Notes under the pieces: model-generated | Database searches by the model: none | Seen by the model: the letters and a program-made list of their open reading frames with translations, nothing else | What the model was told of the DNA's origin: nothing | Translations under genes and position numbers: made by a program | Assembly: GCF_003046475.1 (NCBI RefSeq) | Contig: NZ_PZZZ01000002.1 | Coordinates: 310,001 to 374,000 of the forward strand | DNA: 64,000 bases | Origin: Mycoplana dimorpha | Lineage (GTDB): Bacteria; Pseudomonadota; Alphaproteobacteria; Rhizobiales; Rhizobiaceae | Reading direction: 5' to 3' | In this document: in pieces, positions 9,866 through 19,262 of the stretch | How the letters are laid out: each line of letters begins with the position of its first letter | Numbering within the stretch: position 1 is the first letter of the stretch

Positions 9866-9942
9866 TGGCGCACCCGAAGAGATTCGAACTCCTGACCCCC
9901 AGATTCGTAGTCTGGTGCTCTATCCAGCTGAGCTACGGGTGC
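9866..9942 (-). tRNA. tRNA-Arg (anticodon ACG)
   Basis: A 77-nt cloverleaf with encoded CCA. Acceptor GCACCCG pairs with CGGGTGC. The anticodon stem CCAGA/TCTGG encloses CTACGAA, giving anticodon ACG. The T arm has GAGTTCGAATC. Confidence 0.97.
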
Positions 9943-9979
9943 GTTTTCAGCGTGGGCGTTGTGCCCGGCTGCGAGCGAT

Positions 9980-10008
9980 CTCCTAAAGGGTCCGCCGCGC
10001 TAATGCAA
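9980..10008 (-). promoter_or_regulatory. promoter of tRNA-Arg
   Basis: On the minus strand: TTGCAT (10008-10003), 17-base spacer, TAGGAG (9985-9980), about 38 bases before the tRNA 5' end at 9942. Confidence 0.6.
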
Positions 10009-10066
10009 GCGCCTTTCAAAAAAAATATGAAACTTTCCCGACAGCGAACCGGTGCCGGAAACCAGG

Positions 10067-11533
10067 TCAGGAGGCCCTGTTGCGGAAGGCGGCGAGCGGC
10101 ACGGGGCGGTCGGGCAGTTCGATCCGGAACTGCGTGCCTTCGGTCGCCTTCTCGACGAGGGCGATCGTTCCGCCATGCGCCAGCACCAGTTCGCGCACGA
10201 TCGCCAGCCCGAGCCCGGTGCCGCCGGAACGGGCCGAGCCGTGGAAGGCGGTGAACAGGTTCTCGCGCGCCTTCGCCGGCATGCCGGGGCCGGTATCGTC
10301 GATCGTGATCGAGACGACGCTGCCGGTGCGGCCCGCCGCGACCGTCAGCCGGCCGCGCTCGCGCCGCGGATGCTGCGTCAAGGCTTCGATGGCATTGCGG
10401 CAGAGGTTGTGGATGACGCGGAAGAGCTGCTCTCCGTCGGCGTCGACCTCGAGGGCCGGGTCGATCTGAATGACGAAGTCGATATTTGATTGCGGTTCGA
10501 TCGCCAGCATCTCCGCCACGTCCGCCACCAGCGGCTTCAGGGCGAGGAACCGCCGGCGCGGCGCCGGCTCGCGCATCCGCCCGTAGGCGAGCACGTCTGT
10601 CGTGTAGCTCACCGCGCGGTCGATCGTCCGCAGAAGCTTGGGTGCGAAGCGCTTGACGACCGGATCGTCGACGTCGGCCAGCCGGTCGGACATCAGTTGC
10701 GCCGACGACAGGATGTTGCGCATGTCGTGGTTGATCTTCGATACGGCCAGGCCGAGGTCGGCGAGGTTCTTCTGCTCCTTCAGCGTATCCTGCAGCGCCC
10801 GCTGCATCTGGGCGAGATGGGCGTCGGCGACCGCCAGTTCGTCATGCCCCGCAGAGGGTTGCAGAATACGGGCCGGATCGGTCGGGTCGGCGGCAAAGTC
10901 GCGCATGCTGCGCGTCATCCGGCGGATCGGGCCAATCAGCATCCGGTTGAGTGCAAGAAAGATCACTCCGCCGGTGACCGCCGACAGCACCACCGTCAGG
11001 AACAGAACGTTCCGCGCATAGACCGGCATGGCCTTGCGTAGCGCCTGGTCAGCCAGCACGACCTCGATCGTCGCGCCGCTGTCGCCGAGCGGCCCATAGG
11101 CCCTGATGATCCGCTTGCCGCCGAAGATCAGCGTGTCGAAGGCATCGCGGATCGCGATGATCGGCGGTGTGTCCGCCAGGTCATACTGAGCGTCTACCTT
11201 CGGCGGCATGTCGGCGATGGCGATCAGGCGTGAGGCGTCATGGCGACGCAGCACGATCGCCTTGGTACCGGTTGCCATCAGCGTCTCGTCCTGCAGCGCG
11301 CGCGACAAGTCCTGTTGCGGAAAGCCATCGGCGACGATGGCGGCGGCCGCAGCCACGTTGAGCCGGTCGCTGAGCCAGCGGATGCGCATATTGGCAATCG
11401 AGGGGACGAAGATCAGCACCTCGGCGATCACGATGAAGACCACCGTCAGGAGCAGCAATCGGCCGGACAGTCCCGACAGCGCGCCCGGCATGGGCACATC
11501 GCCGAGCATGGGTGAGCGTTCGGTTTCCTTCAT
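10067..11533 (-). CDS. membrane sensor histidine kinase (orphan)
   Basis: 488-residue two-component sensor kinase of the inner membrane. A first transmembrane helix lies at about 25-46, a periplasmic sensor region at about 47-173, a second helix at about 175-197, then a HAMP linker starting GPIRRMTRSMRDF. The phosphoacceptor segment is SKINHDMRNILSSAQ with His269. The ATP-binding part shows an N box (NLCRNAIEAL, 376-385), a G1 box (DDTGPGMP, 412-419) and a G2 box (GGTGLGLAI, 437-445). ATG 11533 is preferred because AAGGAG stands 6 bases before it. No response regulator is next to it, so its partner is unknown. Confidence 0.88.
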   Translation of the reverse strand: MKETERSPMLGDVPMPGALSGLSGRLLLLTVVFIVIAEVLIFVPSIANMRIRWLSDRLNVAAAAAIVADGFPQQDLSRALQDETLMATGTKAIVLRRHDASRLIAIADMPPKVDAQYDLADTPPIIAIRDAFDTLIFGGKRIIRAYGPLGDSGATIEVVLADQALRKAMPVYARNVLFLTVVLSAVTGGVIFLALNRMLIGPIRRMTRSMRDFAADPTDPARILQPSAGHDELAVADAHLAQMQRALQDTLKEQKNLADLGLAVSKINHDMRNILSSAQLMSDRLADVDDPVVKRFAPKLLRTIDRAVSYTTDVLAYGRMREPAPRRRFLALKPLVADVAEMLAIEPQSNIDFVIQIDPALEVDADGEQLFRVIHNLCRNAIEALTQHPRRERGRLTVAAGRTGSVVSITIDDTGPGMPAKARENLFTAFHGSARSGGTGLGLAIVRELVLAHGGTIALVEKATEGTQFRIELPDRPVPLAAFRNRAS

Positions 11534-11826
11534 TACCCACTCCTTGCCAATCCGTGGACGTCTTGGCGCGGCATTCAAGAGACCAAACCCTTTCTTGTCC
11601 TCAAGATCGGTCATGGCCAGCCGCCCGATCCGACGCACTGTCACCGATGCTTCAGCGGCGAGATGGGGGAGGGCCTCAGCTTCGAACCGCCATGATAACG
11701 GATGAGGTCGGGCTTTCCAATCGCCGGCTCCCGCTGTCTGTCACGCACGACCGTCCAAGCGGGATATAACTGCTCTTACGCAGGCAGCAGGAAACGGATC
11801 ATGTCATTTGCCGTGAGCCGCGAAAG
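11534..11826. other. spacer between sensor kinase and chemoreceptor terminator
   Basis: The stretch between the kinase start and the terminator at 11827 holds no convincing gene. A few codons continue the kinase frame upstream but lack conserved sequence. Confidence 0.45.
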
Positions 11827-11859
11827 AAAAGGGGCGGCGGAAGATCCGCCGCCCCTTTT
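11827..11859 (-). terminator. terminator of the chemoreceptor gene
   Basis: Perfect 14-bp stem (AAAAGGGGCGGCGG / CCGCCGCCCCTTTT) with a 5-base loop. Read on the minus strand the stem ends in TTTT followed by CTTT. It lies 22 bases beyond the stop of the chemoreceptor. Confidence 0.9.
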
Positions 11860-11881
11860 GTCTTCGTCGTGAGGAACGGTT

Positions 11882-13885
11882 TCAGAATTCCTCCCAGCCC
11901 TCCTGGGAGACCGCCTGGGCGGCGCTGCCACGGCTTGTGAAGGCGCGCGCCACGTTACCCATCATGCGCCGGGCGGGCGATTCGACCGGGCGATGAATGG
12001 GTTGCGCCGCCACGACCTGACGGGCAGCCTCTCCCGTCTTGAACTGCGCGACGAGAGCCGCGAGGCTGTCGGCCTCAGCCTTCAGCTTATGGGTGGCCGC
12101 AGAGCTTTCCTCCACCATCGCAGCGTTGTGCTGCGTGACCTGGTCCATCTGGTTGACGGCGGTGGAAACCTCGTGGAGTCCGGTCGCCTGTTCGCGTGCA
12201 GCCGTGGCGATCGAGTGGATGTGGTCGTCGATCCTCAGGACCCGGGCCTCGATGTCGGCGAGCGACTCGCCGGTCGCCTGGACGTATTTGACGCCGACGG
12301 CTACCTCGTCGCTCGACTTGGTGATCAGCCCCTTGATGTCCTTGGCGGCGCTGGCCGCGCGTTGTGCGAGTTCCCGCACCTCCTGGGCGACGACCGCAAA
12401 ACCCTTGCCGGCCTCGCCGGCGCGCGCGGCTTCCACACCCGCATTGAGCGCCAGCAGGTTCGTCTGGAAGGCGATCTCGTCGATGACGTTGATGATCTGG
12501 GTGATCTCGTTCGAGGCCTGCTGGATGCGGCCCATCGCATCGACCGCGTTGCGCACGACCTCGCCGGACTGCTTGGTGCTACGCGTCGCCTCGCCGACCA
12601 TGACGGTGGCCTCCTGGGCCCGCTCGGTGGAGTTCCTGACGGCAGCGGTGATCTCTTCGAGCGCGGCAGAGGTCTCCTCCAGCGCCGCTGCCTGCTGCTC
12701 GGTGCGCTTGGAGAGGTCGTCCGAGGCGGTGCTCAGTTCGCCGGAATTGGCGTTGATCGCATCGGTCGAGGCGCGCACCTCCCTCATGGCGTTCTGCAGC
12801 GTGGACAGCGTGTGGTTGAAGTTGGCTTGCAGTTCGGCAAAGGCGCCCTGGAAGGAGCCGTTCATCGTGCCGGTCAGATCGCCCTCTGCGAGTGTCGCGA
12901 TGACGCGACGGACCTCGCTGACCCCGGCGTCGACGCTGCCGAGCAGTTCGTTGATGCTGGCGGCGAACCGGTTCAGGTCGTCGTTGCCGTAATCCTTGGA
13001 TATCCGCTGCCGGAAGTCGCCGGCGGCGGCCGCACGCACGATGGTCGCGATCGAGGATTGCAGGTCGGCGCTCTTTTCATGCAGGACCTGTTCCTGGGCG
13101 TTCAGGTCGCGCACTTCGATGGCGTTGCTGCGGAACACGGCGACGGCTGCGGCCATGTCGCCGATCTCATCGCTACGACCCGCATAGGGGACTTCCGTGG
13201 AAAGGTCCCCGGCGGCGAGCTGCTTCATGGTTTCCGTCACGGTCTGGATGGGCCGACTGATCTGCCTGGTGGCGACGTAGAAGGCGGCCCCGCCGCCCGC
13301 CGCAAGGCCGAGCACGATCGTGGAAAGCACCAGCGCCAGCGTCAGCTCTTCGAAGGCGTCGATGTCTACCTTGATCGCCTGCAGGTTTTCCCGGTCGGTG
13401 TTGACGACGGTGTCGATCTCTTCCTGGAAGGCCTTACGGTTGGCGCGGTTGGCCTCGTTGTTGCCTTGCTCGCTTGCGGCCTGCGGCGACACCTCTGTGC
13501 CGAGGCGCGCCGTCTCCGACCGGAAGGTGCGGAACTCGGCGGCCCGGGCGACAACCGCGTCGAACGCCGAAAGCTCGGCCTCGGGCACCATCGGGCGCCA
13601 GGCGGCGAGGGTCGCGTCGATGCCGTCGAGCTCCTTCAGGATGCCATCGGCGAACTTTTTCGCGGCTTCGCTGGAGGTCGCGCCGTAGACGCCACGCGCT
13701 TCCATGACGACGGCCGTAACCTGCCGGTTGAGGTGCTCGCCGAGTTGGGCCCTGTCGGCGGCGTTTTGGTATTGTTGGAACTTCTGGTCGTACTGGTAGA
13801 CGACGCCGAGCGCCATGCCCCCGATAAGAATCGAGACCAGGCCCATGACCCCGACGATTAGGTATATCTTTGTTCTGATCTTCAT
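11882..13885 (-). CDS. methyl-accepting chemotaxis protein
   Basis: 667-residue chemoreceptor. The first transmembrane helix is at about 7-30, followed by a four-helix-type periplasmic sensor, a second helix near 190-213, a HAMP region, and the long cytoplasmic coiled coil. The conserved hairpin tip, which binds CheA/CheW, includes [20 protein letters not shown]. The protein ends in GWEEF, which looks like the C-terminal pentapeptide tether for CheR/CheB methylation enzymes. ATG 13885 ([12 protein letters not shown]) gives a normal membrane anchor and has GGGGAAG upstream. The ligand is unknown. A terminator follows at 11827-11859; no other che gene is present here. Confidence 0.93.
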   Translation of the reverse strand: MKIRTKIYLIVGVMGLVSILIGGMALGVVYQYDQKFQQYQNAADRAQLGEHLNRQVTAVVMEARGVYGATSSEAAKKFADGILKELDGIDATLAAWRPMVPEAELSAFDAVVARAAEFRTFRSETARLGTEVSPQAASEQGNNEANRANRKAFQEEIDTVVNTDRENLQAIKVDIDAFEELTLALVLSTIVLGLAAGGGAAFYVATRQISRPIQTVTETMKQLAAGDLSTEVPYAGRSDEIGDMAAAVAVFRSNAIEVRDLNAQEQVLHEKSADLQSSIATIVRAAAAGDFRQRISKDYGNDDLNRFAASINELLGSVDAGVSEVRRVIATLAEGDLTGTMNGSFQGAFAELQANFNHTLSTLQNAMREVRASTDAINANSGELSTASDDLSKRTEQQAAALEETSAALEEITAAVRNSTERAQEATVMVGEATRSTKQSGEVVRNAVDAMGRIQQASNEITQIINVIDEIAFQTNLLALNAGVEAARAGEAGKGFAVVAQEVRELAQRAASAAKDIKGLITKSSDEVAVGVKYVQATGESLADIEARVLRIDDHIHSIATAAREQATGLHEVSTAVNQMDQVTQHNAAMVEESSAATHKLKAEADSLAALVAQFKTGEAARQVVAAQPIHRPVESPARRMMGNVARAFTSRGSAAQAVSQEGWEEF

Positions 13886-14148
13886 GTGCGAACTTCCCCG
13901 ATAGTCATGCACGTTGGAAAATGCGCCGAAGCCGCATTTCCTCTATCCCTGATGTACCCGCTAAAGATTAATGAGAATTGTAGCGAATGCGAATTGGCGA
14001 AGATGCGAATGAGTTGATTTTTATCAAGAAAACAGCAGAGGTCGACTGACCCAACGTAAGGCGAGTGTCGGCATTGCTCGCCCGTGCGCAATCTGTGGTT
14101 GTTGAACTTTGACGGTTGGTCCGGGCCCGGGCGGACCCAGGCGTGGAA
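13886..14148. other. spacer between chemoreceptor and rpmH promoter
   Basis: No gene is supported. A short repetitive patch at about 13983-14012 has several GCGAAT/GCGAAG units, just upstream of the chemoreceptor. Confidence 0.45.
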
Positions 14149-14178
14149 TTGACTCTTCCCGGGCTTTGCCCTTATAAG
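14149..14178 (+). promoter_or_regulatory. promoter of rpmH-rnpA-yidC
   Basis: TTGACT (14149-14154), 18-base spacer, TATAAG (14173-14178). It lies about 100 bases before rpmH, a long leader for a ribosomal protein gene. Confidence 0.7.
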
Positions 14179-14281
14179 CCGCGCACGTCCGGAATGGCCG
14201 CCGATCGCGGCGTCCGAGCACGTAACGCTCCTTGCTTAAACGCAAACCCAAGAAGGGCCGCACACCGCGGTATTAAAATAA

Positions 14282-14419
14282 ATGTCGAAGCGTACCTATC
14301 AGCCTTCCAAGCTTGTTCGCAAGCGCCGCCACGGCTTCCGAGCCCGTATGGCCACCAAGGGCGGTCGCGCGGTCCTGTCCGCCCGCCGTGCACGCGGCCG
14401 CAAGCGTCTTTCGGCCTAA
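14282..14419 (+). CDS. rpmH: 50S ribosomal protein L34
   Basis: 45-residue, highly basic protein of the large ribosomal subunit. It begins [20 protein letters not shown] and ends RGRKRLSA, an unmistakable L34. The start is preceded by an A/T-rich stretch (TATTAAAATAA) rather than a Shine-Dalgarno. It is first in the rpmH-rnpA-yidC operon; rnpA begins 32 bases after its stop. Confidence 0.97.
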   Translation: MSKRTYQPSKLVRKRRHGFRARMATKGGRAVLSARRARGRKRLSA

Positions 14420-14451
14420 GGCCCCGCTTGCCCGAAGCGAGATGCCGGGCA

Positions 14452-14841
14452 ATGATCAAAGATGATGAAAAGATGACTGTCGGACGGCTGAAAAGCCGCC
14501 CGCAGTTTCTTTTTGTCCGGGAGGGTGAAAAGCGCAAGGGGCCGCTGTTCCTCCTGGAGATGCGCGACCGGCACCAGCCGGATGCGCCGCCGCGCGTCGG
14601 CTTCACGGTAACCAAGAAGCACGGCAATGCCGTCGAGCGCAACCGCATGCGCCGGCGCCTGAAGGAGGCGGTCCGGCTTTCCGCCGGGTTTGCAATGCAG
14701 CCCGGACACGACTATGTGGTTGTCGCCAGGCGCGACGTCCTTCATGCGTCCTTTGCAGAACTCGAGGATCGCCTTCGCGAGCGCATCAGCAACAGACAGA
14801 AAAGCAAGAGGCCGGCGACCGCGGGCCCCGGGAAAGAATGA
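14452..14841 (+). CDS. rnpA: ribonuclease P protein component
   Basis: Protein subunit of RNase P, which works with the catalytic RNA to mature tRNA 5' ends. About 129 residues. The hallmark basic motif [14 protein letters not shown] follows the [12 protein letters not shown] segment. Two starts are possible: ATG 14452 ([11 protein letters not shown]) or ATG 14473 ([12 protein letters not shown]); neither has a strong Shine-Dalgarno and conserved sequence begins at about GRLKSRPQF. Its stop codon (14839-14841) overlaps the yidC start, so the two are translationally coupled. No yidD gene lies between them, unlike many bacteria. Confidence 0.93.
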   Translation: MIKDDEKMTVGRLKSRPQFLFVREGEKRKGPLFLLEMRDRHQPDAPPRVGFTVTKKHGNAVERNRMRRRLKEAVRLSAGFAMQPGHDYVVVARRDVLHASFAELEDRLRERISNRQKSKRPATAGPGKE

Positions 14842-16634
14842 TGGAAAATAACCGCAATTATTTCGTGGCGATTGCGCTGTCCGTGCTGATCCTGATCGGC
14901 TGGCAGTTCCTCTACGTCAATCCGAAGATCGAGCGCGAGCGCGCCGTGGCGGAGATGCAGGCGGAACTGGACAAGTCCAAGCCGGCGACGGCGCCCGAGA
15001 CGGCACCATCCGGCGCCGCGACCGCACCATCCGGCTCAGCGATCCCGGGCACCACCCCCGAAAGCCGCGAGGCGGCCGTTTCGCAGTCGGCCCGCGTGCC
15101 GATCGAGACCGATGCGCTGCTGGGCTCGATCAACCTGACGGGGGCACGCTTCGACGACCTGAAGCTGCGGGAATATCATGAGACCGTCGATCGCTCGAGC
15201 CCGATCATCACGCTCCTGAGCCCGGCCGAGGCCGAACACGGCTATTTCGCCGAACTCGGCTATGTCGGCAACGAAAGCACCGGCCAGGTGCCCGGCCCGC
15301 AGACGGTCTGGACCCAGGAAGGCACCGGCAAGCTCACCATGAGCACGCCGGTGACCCTGAGCTTCACCAATGACAAGGGCATCAAGTTCGTTCGCACCAT
15401 CTCGGTCGACGAGCATTACATGTTCCAGGTGACGGACTCGATCGAGAACCCCACCGCCGCGCCGGTGTCGCTCTCCAGCTACGGCCGCATCACCCGCTTT
15501 TCCAAGCCGACGACTCCCAGCATCTATGTGCTCCATGAGGGCTTCATCGGCTATCTCGGCGAACTCGGCCTGCACGAGGTGACCTACTCGACTACCGAGA
15601 AGGAGACGACGGTGGCGCCAGGCAGCGCTACGAGTGGCTGGCTCGGCATTACCGACAAGTACTGGGCGACGGCGCTGGTCCCGCCGCAGACGGTTCCCTA
15701 CCAGACGCGTTTCTCGCACTTCACCGACGGCCGGCCGCGCTTCCAGGCAGACTTCCGCCAGGATGCGATCACGATCGCCCCCGGTCAGAAGGGCGAAGTC
15801 AAGAACATGATGTTCGGCGGCGCCAAGGAAGTACCGGTCATCGACGGCTACAAGACCAGCCTCTCCATTCCCCGCTTCGACCTGATGATCGACTGGGGCT
15901 GGTTCTGGTTCTTCACCAAGCCGATGTTCCAGCTGCTGGACTTCTTCTTCCGCTATTTCGGCAATTTCGGCGTCGCTATCCTGATCACCACGATCGTGGT
16001 CAAGGGCGTCTTCTTCCCGCTCGCCAGCAAGCAATATGCCTCAATGGCGAACATGAAGCGGCTGCAGCCGAAGATGGAAGAGCTGAAGGCCAAGTTCGGC
16101 GACGACAAGATGGGCCTGCAGCAGGCGATGATGCAGCTCTACAAGGAAGAGAAGATCAACCCGCTGGCGGGCTGCTGGCCGATCCTGCTGCAGATCCCGG
16201 TGTTCTTCGCCCTCTACAAGGTCATCTACATCACCATCGAAATGCGGCATGCGCCGTTCTTCGGCTGGATCCAGGACCTGTCCGCGCCCGATCCGACCTC
16301 GCTGTTCAACCTGTTCGGGCTGCTGCCCTTCGCCGTGCCGCATGCGCTGATGATCGGCGTCTGGCCGCTGATCATGGGCATCACCATGTTCCTGCAGATG
16401 CGCATGAACCCGACGCCGCCGGATCCGACCCAGGCGATGATCTTCACCTGGATGCCGGTGGTCTTCACCTTCATGCTGGCGAGCTTCCCGGCCGGCCTCG
16501 TCATCTACTGGGCCTGGAACAACACGCTGTCGATCATCCAGCAGTCGATCATCATGAAGCGCCACGGCGTCAAGGTGGAGTTGTTCTCAAACCTGAAGGG
16601 CATGTTCGGAAAGAAAGCGGATCCGGCGAAATAG
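14841..16634 (+). CDS. yidC: membrane protein insertase YidC
   Basis: 597-residue inner-membrane insertase that helps Sec and also inserts proteins alone. An N-terminal helix (YFVAIALSVLILIGWQFLY, about 7-25) is followed by a large periplasmic beta domain (about 60-340, starting after a Pro/Ala/Thr linker). The conserved 60KD_IMP core then has five hydrophobic segments, including KEEKINPLAGCWPILLQIPVFF split over the third. GGAAAG (14831-14836) fits the second of two adjacent ATGs (14841). A terminator follows at 16659. Confidence 0.97.
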   Translation: MENNRNYFVAIALSVLILIGWQFLYVNPKIERERAVAEMQAELDKSKPATAPETAPSGAATAPSGSAIPGTTPESREAAVSQSARVPIETDALLGSINLTGARFDDLKLREYHETVDRSSPIITLLSPAEAEHGYFAELGYVGNESTGQVPGPQTVWTQEGTGKLTMSTPVTLSFTNDKGIKFVRTISVDEHYMFQVTDSIENPTAAPVSLSSYGRITRFSKPTTPSIYVLHEGFIGYLGELGLHEVTYSTTEKETTVAPGSATSGWLGITDKYWATALVPPQTVPYQTRFSHFTDGRPRFQADFRQDAITIAPGQKGEVKNMMFGGAKEVPVIDGYKTSLSIPRFDLMIDWGWFWFFTKPMFQLLDFFFRYFGNFGVAILITTIVVKGVFFPLASKQYASMANMKRLQPKMEELKAKFGDDKMGLQQAMMQLYKEEKINPLAGCWPILLQIPVFFALYKVIYITIEMRHAPFFGWIQDLSAPDPTSLFNLFGLLPFAVPHALMIGVWPLIMGITMFLQMRMNPTPPDPTQAMIFTWMPVVFTFMLASFPAGLVIYWAWNNTLSIIQQSIIMKRHGVKVELFSNLKGMFGKKADPAK

Positions 16635-16658
16635 CCGGATCCCCGACCGCCAACCTTG

Positions 16659-16684
16659 AAAGCCCCGGTCTGCCGGGGCTTTTT
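16659..16684 (+). terminator. Rho-independent terminator after yidC
   Basis: 10-bp stem (AAAGCCCCGG / CCGGGGCTTT) with a TCTG loop, followed by further Ts. It is 25 bases after the yidC stop. Confidence 0.9.
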
Positions 16685-16795
16685 CCATCCTGATTTCTCG
16701 CACCTTGCGACGCCCTGCCGTCGCTGCTAGGCCGGTTGCGGACCATTCGGTCTGCCACTTTCTCGCGTCACACGCACAATCGCACGAGCGCAATC

Positions 16796-17710
16796 ATGTC
16801 AGCACCGGTGGCATCATCCGACAAGCCCGTCCCCGGCACGCGCAGAAACGGTTATGGCGCGGCCCTCGTGCTCGGCGCGGCCATCGCCTGGAGCTTCGGC
16901 GGTACGCTGGCGCGGATGCTCGAGGTCGAACCCGGCTGGACGGTGGTGTTCTGGCGGTCGCTTTTTGCGGCGATCTTCCTGCTCGGCTTCATGCTCCTGC
17001 GCGACGGATCGCGCGGAACGGCAAAGCTGTTTGCGCAGATGGGCCTGCCCGGCCTTGCGGTCGGCGTATGCTTCGCCACCGCCTCGACTTCGTTCGTTCT
17101 GGCGCTCGCGCACACCACCGTGGCGAATATTCTGCTGATCCAGGCGGCAGTACCACTGATCGCGGCGCTGCTGGGATGGCTGGTCTTTCGTGAGCGCGTC
17201 GCGCGACACACATGGCTCGCGATCGCGGTGGTGGTCGCAGGGATCGCCATCATGGTCTCCGGTTCCCTTACCGGAACCGTTTCGCCGGTCGGTGACGCAC
17301 TGGCCCTGCTGATCGCCCTCGTATTCTCGTGCGCAACGATCATCACCCGACGCTTTTCCCACGTGCGCATGACACCTGCGGTCTTCACGGGCGCCGTTCT
17401 GGCGTGCAGCGTTGCTGCGACCCAGGCCGAGGGCTTGGCCGTCACCCTGGCGGATCTCGGCATTCTCTTCGTGTTCGGAGCGTTCAATTTCGGTCTCGGC
17501 CTCGCCCTGTTCGTAACCGGCGCGCGGCTGGTGCCTTCGGCACTGGCTGCGCTGCTCAGCACTGCCGAGACCGTGCTCGGACCGCTGTGGGTGGCGATCT
17601 TCCAGGCGGAGGTGCCTGGCGCGCGGACGATCGTCGGCGGCAGCATCGTGCTTGCGGCCCTGCTCGGCTACCTCGGCTTCGAAGCATGGCGGCAGCGCCA
17701 GCGGCGCTGA
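16796..17710 (+). CDS. EamA/DMT superfamily transporter
   Basis: 304-residue inner-membrane protein with about ten hydrophobic helices in two EamA repeats (starting near residues 18 and 160). Features such as GAAIAWSFGGTLAR, FWRSLFAAIF, and PLIAALLGWLVFRERV in the first half fit the drug/metabolite exporter family; the substrate is unknown. ATG 16796 (MSAPVASSDKP) is preferred over an in-frame TTG 60 bases earlier; the Shine-Dalgarno is weak. It lies between yidC and engB, which are usually closer together in rhizobia, so this gene looks like an insertion into that order. Confidence 0.85.
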   Translation: MSAPVASSDKPVPGTRRNGYGAALVLGAAIAWSFGGTLARMLEVEPGWTVVFWRSLFAAIFLLGFMLLRDGSRGTAKLFAQMGLPGLAVGVCFATASTSFVLALAHTTVANILLIQAAVPLIAALLGWLVFRERVARHTWLAIAVVVAGIAIMVSGSLTGTVSPVGDALALLIALVFSCATIITRRFSHVRMTPAVFTGAVLACSVAATQAEGLAVTLADLGILFVFGAFNFGLGLALFVTGARLVPSALAALLSTAETVLGPLWVAIFQAEVPGARTIVGGSIVLAALLGYLGFEAWRQRQRR

Positions 17711-17848
17711 GCGCCTGTCAGCGTAACGGCAGGCTGGTTCTGCGTGCCGCCCGGGACCTTTCACAAACTGACGGCAGCGCCGCTGCGTGTGCTTGACAAT
17801 GGCGGCCAAAACCGTGAAGCCGGACGAGACAGACCGAAAGGGCAGACG

Positions 17849-18502
17849 ATGACTGCGACCGTACACGGCGATAACAAGCCGCTCTTCGGCCGGCCGTGGA
17901 TTTTCATCCGCGGCGTTCCGGCGATGAAGTTCCTGCCGCCGGAGGGGCCGCCGGAGATCGCCTTCGCCGGCCGCTCCAACGTCGGAAAGTCGTCGCTGAT
18001 CAACGCGCTGGTCGGCCACAAGGGGCTGGCGCGTACCTCCAACACGCCCGGCCGCACCCAGGAACTGAACTACTTCGTGCCCGACGGCTATTCCGGGGAG
18101 GCAGACGACCTGCCGCCGATGGCGCTCGTCGACATGCCGGGCTACGGCTTCGCGCAGGCTCCGAAGGAACAGGTCGACGCCTGGACGAAGCTGGTGTTCG
18201 ACTACCTGCGCGGCCGCTCGACGCTGAAGCGCGTCTATGTGCTGATCGACAGCCGCCACGGCATCAAGAAGAACGACGCCGACGTCCTCGACCTCCTCGA
18301 CAAGGCGGCCGTCTCCTACCAACTGGTGCTGACCAAGACCGACAAGATCAAGGAGGCGGGCGTCCCACGGCTGGTGGCCGAGACTGCAGAGGCGATCCGC
18401 AAGCGCCCGGCCGCCTATCCCGAGGTGCTGGCGACGTCCTCGGAGAAGGGCAGGGGCCTCGACATGCTGCGCGACGCGATCGAGGATACAATCGCGCGCT
18501 GA
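17849..18502 (+). CDS. engB: ribosome biogenesis GTPase EngB/YihA/YsxC
   Basis: 217-residue TRAFAC-class GTPase needed for assembly of the large ribosomal subunit. The G1 P-loop is [10 protein letters not shown]3 is DMPGYG, G4 is TKTDK, and a G5-like TSSEKGRG lies near the end. The N-terminus [20 protein letters not shown] matches alphaproteobacterial EngB. ATG 17849 has GAAAGGG about 6 bases upstream; the frame is open further upstream without conservation. Confidence 0.96.
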   Translation: MTATVHGDNKPLFGRPWIFIRGVPAMKFLPPEGPPEIAFAGRSNVGKSSLINALVGHKGLARTSNTPGRTQELNYFVPDGYSGEADDLPPMALVDMPGYGFAQAPKEQVDAWTKLVFDYLRGRSTLKRVYVLIDSRHGIKKNDADVLDLLDKAAVSYQLVLTKTDKIKEAGVPRLVAETAEAIRKRPAAYPEVLATSSEKGRGLDMLRDAIEDTIAR

Positions 18503-18627
18503 CTGGTGCAGGTTCATCAAATTGATCGGTGTCACTACACCGTCGCGAAAGATGCCCTATGTCTTGAGGCGCTGGGCCGGCGCGCCTATCCGGCGCCCGC
18601 CTCACACTCTCACAGAGGAGCACGCTC

Positions 18628-19158
18628 ATGTCCGATCTGATCGTCGTCGGTTTCGATACGCCCGACGAGGCTGACAAGGTCCTCGTCAAGTTGAACGGCC
18701 TGAAAAAGGAATACCTGGTCGACCTCGAGGATGCCGTCGTGGTCGTTCGCGACGAAGCCGGAAAGGTTCATCTCAAGCAGAGCCTGAACCTGACGGCCAT
18801 CGGCGCCTCGTCCGGCCTGCTCTCCGGAGCGCTGTGGGGCGGACTGGTGGGGCTTCTGTTCCTGAACCCGCTGGCAGGATTTGCCATCGGCGGCGCTGTG
18901 GGCGCAGGGGCAGGGGCGCTCTCGGGCTCGCTCACCGACTACGGTATCGATGACAACTTCATCAAGTCGCTTGGCGAGACCATCCCGAACAACTCCTCCG
19001 CGCTGTTCGTCCTCGTCCGCAAGGTGCAGCCGGAAAAGGTGCTGTCCGAATTCGCCGGGCTACGCGGCCGCGTCCTGAAGACGTCGCTGTCGCCGGAACA
19101 GGAGAAGCGCCTGCAGGAAGCGCTGTCCGGATCGGTCATCCCGCCGGTTGCTTCCTGA
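18628..19158 (+). CDS. DUF1269 family membrane-associated protein
   Basis: 176-residue protein of unknown function. It starts MSDLIVVGFDTPDEADKVL, followed by a short beta/alpha region. A Gly/Ala-rich hydrophobic part (about 62-105, with repeated GxxxG) is compatible with a glycine-zipper membrane hairpin. The C-terminal part has KTSLSPEQEKRLQEAL. AGAGGAG at 18613-18619 gives a strong start. Members are often stress-associated, but nothing here proves it. It stands between engB and the anti-sigma gene. Confidence 0.78.
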   Translation: MSDLIVVGFDTPDEADKVLVKLNGLKKEYLVDLEDAVVVVRDEAGKVHLKQSLNLTAIGASSGLLSGALWGGLVGLLFLNPLAGFAIGGAVGAGAGALSGSLTDYGIDDNFIKSLGETIPNNSSALFVLVRKVQPEKVLSEFAGLRGRVLKTSLSPEQEKRLQEALSGSVIPPVAS

Positions 19159-19262
19159 GCAAACGGCACGGAGAGATACCGGAACGAGTTTCGCGCTTCC
19201 GGCGATGCTTCCCGGATCGCTCCGTGTGCCGAAGGGAGCCATCATTGGATTGCCCGGGTCGA

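Noticed and set aside
9866-9942. Attachment site for an integrated element at tRNA-Arg
   Set aside because: No integrase and no duplicate of the tRNA 3' end were found in the window.
11993-13861. Plus-strand open frame of over 600 codons opposite the chemoreceptor
   Set aside because: The composition (Gly, Asp, Arg, Val repeats without any known motif) is that of an antisense shadow; the chemoreceptor is clear on the other strand.
16736-16795. Earlier TTG start for the DMT transporter
   Set aside because: The extra residues are polar and not conserved; ATG 16796 gives a normal first helix.
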